9,067 nt of DNA, taken from positions 1-9,067 of the forward strand of contig WRJV01000249.1 of NCBI GenBank assembly GCA_009778415.1, given 5' to 3'. A model generated the notes under the pieces. That model was not told the DNA's origin and made no database searches. It was given only the letters and a program-made list of their open reading frames with translations. Shown piece by piece: positions 5,701-9,067 of the stretch. Position 1 is the stretch's first letter. Each line of letters starts with the position of its first letter. The translations under genes and the position numbers were made by a program. This DNA comes from Clostridiales bacterium. Its GTDB lineage: Bacteria > Bacillota > Clostridia > Peptostreptococcales > Anaerovoracaceae.

Positions 5701-8502
5701 CGCCGCGCTGTAGACGCGGTAGTCCTTCGACAGTTCGAGGCCCGCCAAAATGCCGTTCCCCGTAAACGATGCTGCCGGTATGGAGAACTGGTACGTGCTT
5801 GTGTTGTTCAGTATGAGCTCGTCGCCGTTTATCCTCGTGGTGACGCCAAACTGGTCAAGCACATTGTTCATGATCACGAACGTGCGCAGGTCGCCGGCGC
5901 CCTCGCCGTAGTCGGCCCTGGCCATAAGAAGCAGGTTGCCGCCTTTGTCCGCGAAGCGCTTGATCACTGCAAGCTCGGCTGCCGAATACGTGAACTGCTC
6001 GAAGCCGGCTGCCACGCTGCTGCGGTTGTATGGCGTGGTAACGATGAGCCCGTCCGCGCCGGCGAGAACCTCGTCCGTCAAAGCAGCAGCCCACACGAAC
6101 ACAATGCCTTCGTCAGCCACATAGTTCTCAAGGGTCTGAAGGTTGTCCGCGTAATTGTCCTTTACGTAGTTGTTCATGTGCGCGGCGTCGATTACTATCT
6201 TGGCAACCGAATTCGGGTCCACAGCCTTGAAGCGGAGCACCTCAGTGTACGTTTTCACAACCCCGCCGAACATGCCCTCCACAGCCACGTTGACAGTGTT
6301 GCTGCCCACGATTGTCGGCGTTATGGATACCACGTCGTCCCTGTTGCCGCTGGGCGCCACTGTTAGCGGCCCGTTTGTCTTCGCTATCTGGTTGCCGTCT
6401 GCATCGGTGTAAGTGATGGAATTGACGACGAAGTCGCCTGTTGATGCGTCGTTAAAAAGCTTGGTGGTGAGGTTAATCGGGCTGCCCCACATGGGGGTTC
6501 CCGCGTCAAGCCTGATGCTCGTAATCCCTTGTTTGTCTATCTGTATTTCCTTGACCCAAATCGGAGCGGTAAGCGTCATGTCGTCGTTGGGCTGCACGAT
6601 TTTGACGTAGTAGTACTCGTCGTCAGCCGGAATCTGGAAATCCCAAGTAGCAGTAAGGGAATTGCTGGTCTGCGAGATGACTTCCCTGCCGTTTTTCGTG
6701 ATGAGGGAAATCCTGCCCAGGTTGGCTGCAGTGTTCTGCGCCGCCACGTGTACGTCCAGAGTAGTCGGATGGTCGTCAAAAATGGTGCCCATGACTGCGC
6801 CGTTGATGGTAAAGTCCACTTTCATGGTCTTGTTTTCTGTGGAATAGACCCTGCGGTTCGCCATGGCGTTGTACAATGCTGCTCTCGTGAGCTCGGTCGC
6901 CAGGATGACTGTCCTGTGGTCGTTGGCTATCCCCCAGTTCGCCGAATGGTTGTCCTGGTTGTTTGTGGGGGCCAGGTGCCACCCCTTGGAAAGCGCCCTG
7001 TCGTAATAGCTGTCCGAGCGCCAGTAGCCGTTGTTCAGCCGTTTGTTGGTGCCGTCCCCGTTGCCCACCTCGACTAGGGTAATGGCCCTGTCCCGGGCAG
7101 GGGTGTAGTACGCAAAGTCGGTGAAGTCCCCAAAAGTCGTCCCCGGATGGTTGAACTGGGTTATTGACTGCGGAATGTCAACCACGTCGTCGTAGTAATT
7201 CTGAAGCCCCGCGCCGCCCGTCAGGCTGGTGTACCTTGGGTTGTTGCGGCTGACGTAGCCTGTCGTGTTGAAAGTGTTGACATGGCCGTATTGGGTGTTG
7301 GCCCAAGTCATTTCAAAGCCCATCATTCCGACAAAAGTGCTGCTCGTGAATTCGTCGGCGACAGCAAGGCCGTTGGTCCACCTGCTTCCGTTAGCGCCGC
7401 CGCCTGTGGTAAAATTACCCAAGTTTGAGGCGGTGTCGAAGTAGTTTGAGTGGTCGGTCACTGTCCAATAATCCAAGCCCGCCCTGTCCCTAGCCATGGT
7501 AAAGGCATCTGCGAACGAACCGGTGCCGTCCGAGTTGCTGGTGTGGGAATGCAGCATGCCGTAATAGTGGTGGTAGGCGTCCGCCGGCAGCGGCGCCTCT
7601 TTTAGCGTATACGTAAACGTGGCAATGTCGCTGTCGAGCATGCCCTCTTTGGTGGCATAGGCTTTGACAATGGCAGGCAATGCGGGTATTGCGAAAGCTT
7701 CTTGATAGTCTATGAAATCGATGCCGTTCAACGTGTACTTGATCAGCGCGCCCTGGGTAGCGCATGCAAGCGCCACTTTGGCGTCTTGCAGGATTGCACC
7801 CGATGCCGGGTTTGCTGTGACCGCTGCTGCCTTTTCGACAACAGGGCCGCTATCGCCTATGTATCTGCCTGTAATCACAATGCTGTTGATGTTGCTGGTG
7901 CCGCCGGAGGCAATCAGCTCAGTCGGCGAGTACGTGCCCGTCCCAGCTCGCGAGCTGATGTTCGACGCAAGCAGGAGCCTTAAGTACACCTTGTCAAGGT
8001 CATTTGCTTCTGCCGGCAGTGGAACGTTGTTCAGCGTCACGGCCAAAGCTGTGGATATGACACTTGCGTCATACGTGTTGCTGGTAACGCTCTTCCAAGT
8101 GCTCCCGTCAACCGAATACTGCAGCTTGAAGTCCCGGGGGCCCGTCCCGGAAGAACGCTGTGCCAAGGAAACCGTCATGCTTTCAAAATCCTTTGATGGG
8201 AAAGCCAGCATCCAGTACTTGTCCCCTGCCGCCGTTGCCCAGTCCGTGATGCAAAGGCTGGCAGTGCTGAAAGTCGGTACTGCGTTCTGGAAATTCGTGA
8301 GCACCGCGCCGTCCTTGTTTTCGCCGCCCGTCGCCGGTGCGGCGGCTGCGGCCGGTACAGCGGAATAGTTCCATTCGGCCACAACAGCCGTTTCGCCGTA
8401 TTGGGGCGCGGCTGCCGCGCTGACCGAAACCATGCTGAAAACCATGCACAGAGCCAGCGCGATTGACAGCGTTTTTCTTGTGATAACTGATCGTTTGTTC
8501 AT
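2713..8502 (-). CDS. Secreted multidomain PHP hydrolase / 5'-nucleotidase with cohesin-like and dockerin domains
   Basis: This encodes 1929 residues with no internal break. Domains in order: Sec signal peptide (1-31: basic N-end, hydrophobic core, ending VSVSAAAA); discoidin-like beta-sandwich (about 38-216, DFKLQYSVDGSTWKSV); chitobiase C-terminal-like module (about 224-300); PHP metallohydrolase resembling CehA/McbA (about 308-560), with H318-S-H320, D350-H351, E397, H407, H452, E478 and D517-x-H519 as likely metal ligands; beta-sandwich regions (about 560-760); GATase/ThuA-like Rossmann domain (about 765-1015, GADGLIVTTPYNRS, GGNLLLMAR); two OB-fold-like domains (about 1018-1115 and 1116-1216). 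Next is a complete UshA-type 5'-nucleotidase (about 1220-1706) with D1230-x-H1232, D1268, N1300-H1301, H1403, H1427-x-H1429, and the C-terminal NGGGLR and NDFMANGGDGY motifs. A cohesin-like domain (about 1709-1848) and a dockerin (about 1851-1929) end the protein. The dockerin's calcium loops run from D1860 to D1871 and from D1908 to D1919. No LPXTG or S-layer anchor is seen. Known families predict extracellular hydrolysis of nucleotides and other phosphoesters; the PHP substrate is unknown. The gene has its own promoter, RBS and terminator. Confidence 0.93.
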   Translation of the reverse strand: MNKRSVITRKTLSIALALCMVFSMVSVSAAAAPQYGETAVVAEWNYSAVPAAAAAPATGGENKDGAVLTNFQNAVPTFSTASLCITDWATAAGDKYWMLAFPSKDFESMTVSLAQRSSGTGPRDFKLQYSVDGSTWKSVTSNTYDASVISTALAVTLNNVPLPAEANDLDKVYLRLLLASNISSRAGTGTYSPTELIASGGTSNINSIVITGRYIGDSGPVVEKAAAVTANPASGAILQDAKVALACATQGALIKYTLNGIDFIDYQEAFAIPALPAIVKAYATKEGMLDSDIATFTYTLKEAPLPADAYHHYYGMLHSHTSNSDGTGSFADAFTMARDRAGLDYWTVTDHSNYFDTASNLGNFTTGGGANGSRWTNGLAVADEFTSSTFVGMMGFEMTWANTQYGHVNTFNTTGYVSRNNPRYTSLTGGAGLQNYYDDVVDIPQSITQFNHPGTTFGDFTDFAYYTPARDRAITLVEVGNGDGTNKRLNNGYWRSDSYYDRALSKGWHLAPTNNQDNHSANWGIANDHRTVILATELTRAALYNAMANRRVYSTENKTMKVDFTINGAVMGTIFDDHPTTLDVHVAAQNTAANLGRISLITKNGREVISQTSNSLTATWDFQIPADDEYYYVKIVQPNDDMTLTAPIWVKEIQIDKQGITSIRLDAGTPMWGSPINLTTKLFNDASTGDFVVNSITYTDADGNQIAKTNGPLTVAPSGNRDDVVSITPTIVGSNTVNVAVEGMFGGVVKTYTEVLRFKAVDPNSVAKIVIDAAHMNNYVKDNYADNLQTLENYVADEGIVFVWAAALTDEVLAGADGLIVTTPYNRSSVAAGFEQFTYSAAELAVIKRFADKGGNLLLMARADYGEGAGDLRTFVIMNNVLDQFGVTTRINGDELILNNTSTYQFSIPAASFTGNGILAGLELSKDYRVYSAAGLVPGANTVRLINGIAGMQSYDSAHTGDAVNVGSGTDMLILAQEQTTAGGTAYVAGSVFCSSFESDENQFDNFPIAKAMLKSFKTLNVSTVADARKGDMGRAYTIEGTVTSQSSSAGRDNAFFDCIYVQDDTGGICIHPVSDLQLYLGQKVRVSGVLKSYLGDVELGVFNENDDIELLDISLNPLDPKTFTTADSMKKENEGWLVKIEGTVTKAESDTLYVNDGTGEARVFMDGYIKDSATGAAAIDAGIAVGAKVTAIGLASTDTVGSRLRVRDLAEVMLAAPSEKTISILHTNDTHGRIYQVDGNNAGMIGMDKIAAIKNSTANSILVDVGDTVHGLPIVNVNSGLNAIELMAAAGYSVMTPGNHDFNFGSVRLSELAGVAAGKGLDIISSNVYVTATGQSYLPTTKIVTIDGVKVGFFGLTTQTTPIVTNPINVETLEFRAYKQSAENAISELVAGGAQIVVGLAHVSRPEIIAFLDELDVKPDVVIDGHDHLLGSVTAGGVLIAGDGQYQENLGLVSVTINSDGEIISKTASLIAKADTADITGDPAVFAMAETMKQAVLALYSEVVAKSEVFLSSARGDNTTQGVRNSEQALGNLVADAMRAVGGADVAITNGGGLRADIKVGDVTRGDLNSVLPFGNVLVIKEATPKALKEMMENGVQFAPTADGRFPQISGMYVAYDPAAEVGQKVAYITINGKPIDFTDDTTVYRLATNDFMANGGDGYTAIQALKTVAEIDSLDAVFEQYVNSLPDKTITESVAKIDGRILDYVPAVLALSLGVPDVSGIEGDVEFTLSLRGADDVLSVELEFEVDAGLLAGKGVEALSGFTAIDGISWRSLGGSIWKGTLTIGYPAGDGTTGFTSKDYADIAKFVFAPRAKGEATMKLTGARVVGLVGEVTAYLDAVIEAGEATTFIDQLVYSKYDLNKDNKVDALDLGMMLLYCGFVSGNPEWDTLVKVNDSKGKGVTASMCDVNDDGKIDMLDLLDLFIHYTK

Positions 8503-8508
8503 TGTGTA

Positions 8509-8516
8509 ACCTCCTC
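8509..8516 (-). promoter_or_regulatory. Strong ribosome binding site of the giant gene
   Basis: The minus strand reads GAGGAGGT, an almost perfect anti-Shine-Dalgarno match, ending 6 nt before the ATG at 8500-8502. It confirms this start, which is also the one that yields a proper signal peptide. Confidence 0.85.
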
Positions 8517-8527
8517 GATTTTATCTT

Positions 8528-8543
8528 GAGCTTGCTTAAGCTC
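8528..8543. promoter_or_regulatory. Small hairpin in the leader of the giant gene
   Basis: GAGCTT (8528-8533) and AAGCTC (8538-8543) form a 6-bp stem with a 4-nt loop. It lies between the predicted transcription start and the RBS of the minus-strand transcript. It may stabilise the 5' end of the mRNA. It has no T-run, so it is not a terminator, and it is too small to be a known riboswitch. Confidence 0.3.
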
Positions 8544-8556
8544 TCGGCTTGCATTG

Positions 8557-8586
8557 ATTATATCATTTCTTGTCCAGTTTAGGCAA
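8557..8586 (-). promoter_or_regulatory. Sigma-70/sigma-A-type promoter of the giant gene
   Basis: On the minus strand a perfect -10 box TATAAT (8557-8562) lies 18 bp downstream of TTGCCT (8581-8586). The predicted leader is about 45-50 nt. The promoter sits just downstream of the terminator at 8601-8640, so the giant gene appears to be an independent transcription unit. Confidence 0.65.
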
Positions 8587-8600
8587 TCGCTTTTGACATC

Positions 8601-8640
8601 AAAAAAACATTGCCCAAATATTGATTGTATTTGAACAATG
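8601..8640 (-). terminator. Rho-independent terminator of the DUF5131 gene
   Basis: On the minus strand, arms CATTG and CAAATA (8640-8636, 8633-8628) pair with TATTTG and CAATG (8620-8615, 8612-8608). The stem has 11 bp with a symmetrical 2x2 internal mismatch and a 7-nt loop, and is followed by seven T residues (complement of 8601-8607). It lies about 40 nt after the DUF5131 stop. The stem is AT-rich, so termination may be only moderate. Confidence 0.65.
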
Positions 8641-8678
8641 TAAAAAAAACGAAAAGCTTGTGTAAGAATTCTGAGAAA

Positions 8679-9067
8679 TTAATGACTGTTATATCGCATT
8701 TCCAGTTGCGGCATCATTTGTATTATTTTCCCATCAAGAACCTTCCCGTTGGCTTTTTTATTTCGCTTCACACCATCGGAACCCCAAGTACCCCATTGCT
8801 TGAAAAAGAAAGCCGCGCCTTGTTCGTCAGCCTGATGCAAAATTGAACGTACCCATTCCGGCTTCATCAGGCGAGCCTTAGCTCCGCTTTCTCCTCCGAC
8901 AATTACCCAATCGATACCTGACAAGTCAATTACTCCGAGATCTTCCACAAGTGGCTCACACGATAAGAAACGAATGGAAGACTGTAACCGTCGAAGGGAA
9001 CCGATGCGCGGCAATTCAGATGGCGCTTCGACAGTTACTCCGAGCCATACATTTTCAGGGATATTCG
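8679..9067 (-). CDS. DUF5131 family (phage Gp37/Gp68-like) protein, C-terminal part (5' truncated)
   Basis: The frame runs from the right edge to the TAA at 8679-8681 and gives 128 residues. The N-terminus lies beyond the window. The leftmost start-like codon, a TTG at 9012-9014, is internal, because family-like sequence (NIPENVWLGVTVEAPSE) precedes it. Recognisable DUF5131 blocks are LGVTVE, LPRIGSLRRLQS, RFLSCEPLVEDLG, IDWVIVGGESG, MKPEWVRSI and FFFKQWG. The ending with GKVLDGKIIQMMP is normal for the family, so the 3' end seems intact. From memory, complete members carry an N-terminal three-cysteine motif resembling radical SAM enzymes (not visible here) and often sit beside a three-Cys-motif partner protein, TcmP. 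They are common in phages and accessory islands, and the biochemical role is not established. A terminator follows at 8601-8640. Confidence 0.88.
   Translation of the reverse strand, partial: NIPENVWLGVTVEAPSELPRIGSLRRLQSSIRFLSCEPLVEDLGVIDLSGIDWVIVGGESGAKARLMKPEWVRSILHQADEQGAAFFFKQWGTWGSDGVKRNKKANGKVLDGKIIQMMPQLEMRYNSH

Noticed and set aside
4495..6366. Long plus-strand open frames opposite the giant gene, for example 4495-5160 and 5626-6366
   Set aside because: They lie antisense to clearly conserved domains, have no RBS support, show low-complexity Cys/His/Arg/Val-rich translations, and are by-products of GC-rich codon use.
4160..7070. Further copies of the CCGTCCCC repeat core inside the giant gene (near 4166 and 7051)
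   Set aside because: Only the short core matches, the second arm of the palindrome is missing, and the bases are explained by conserved coding sequence.
8625..8846. Plus-strand open frame of 73 codons at 8625-8846
   Set aside because: It is antisense to the DUF5131 coding sequence and its terminator and has no RBS.
1..9067. CRISPR array, tRNA, rRNA, insertion sequence or replication origin
   Set aside because: No spaced direct repeats, cloverleaf, rRNA-like sequence, transposase or DnaA-box cluster was seen on either strand.

Overview
The window looks like a chromosomal segment from an anaerobic, Gram-positive, Clostridia-like bacterium. The reasons are a secreted protein ending in a type I dockerin, strong AGGAGG-type ribosome binding sites, a two-FtsX-unit ABC permease and Rho-independent terminators. 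No marker gene allows a firmer placement. By eye, the permease and the giant gene are GC-rich, while about 1.65-2.70 kb and 8.52-9.07 kb are clearly more AT-rich, which suggests accessory insertions.

Layout. (1) 1-1599, plus strand: the C-terminal 532 residues of an FtsX/MacB-type ABC transporter permease, cut by the left edge. (2) 1596-1655: a compact palindromic element of REP/terminator type. It abuts the permease stop and also supplies the last codons of the convergent gene. (3) 1632-1898, minus strand: a short, apparently truncated HigA-like XRE antitoxin with no toxin next to it, preceded by a candidate promoter and a 15-bp palindrome. (4) 2002-2625, minus strand: an unrecognised AT-rich gene for a protein with four predicted membrane segments. 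(5) 2713-8502, minus strand: the centrepiece, a 1929-residue secreted multidomain protein, with its own promoter and strong RBS upstream and a good terminator downstream. (6) 8679-9067, minus strand: the C-terminal 128 residues of a DUF5131 (phage Gp37/Gp68-like) protein, cut by the right edge and followed by its own terminator.

The giant protein is predicted to consist of a signal peptide, a discoidin-like beta-sandwich, a chitobiase C-terminal-like module, a PHP metallohydrolase (CehA/McbA-like), beta-sandwich linkers, a GATase/ThuA-like Rossmann domain, two OB-fold-like domains, a complete UshA-type 5'-nucleotidase, a cohesin-like domain and a dockerin. Both hydrolase modules keep their metal-binding residues. 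The simplest reading is an extracellular phosphoester or nucleic-acid scavenging machine that can dock onto a cohesin-bearing scaffold, or onto copies of itself.

The genes do not form one operon. Each minus-strand unit is bounded by terminators, and the permease belongs to a separate plus-strand unit whose ATPase presumably lies to the left. No rRNA, tRNA, CRISPR array or complete mobile element was seen.
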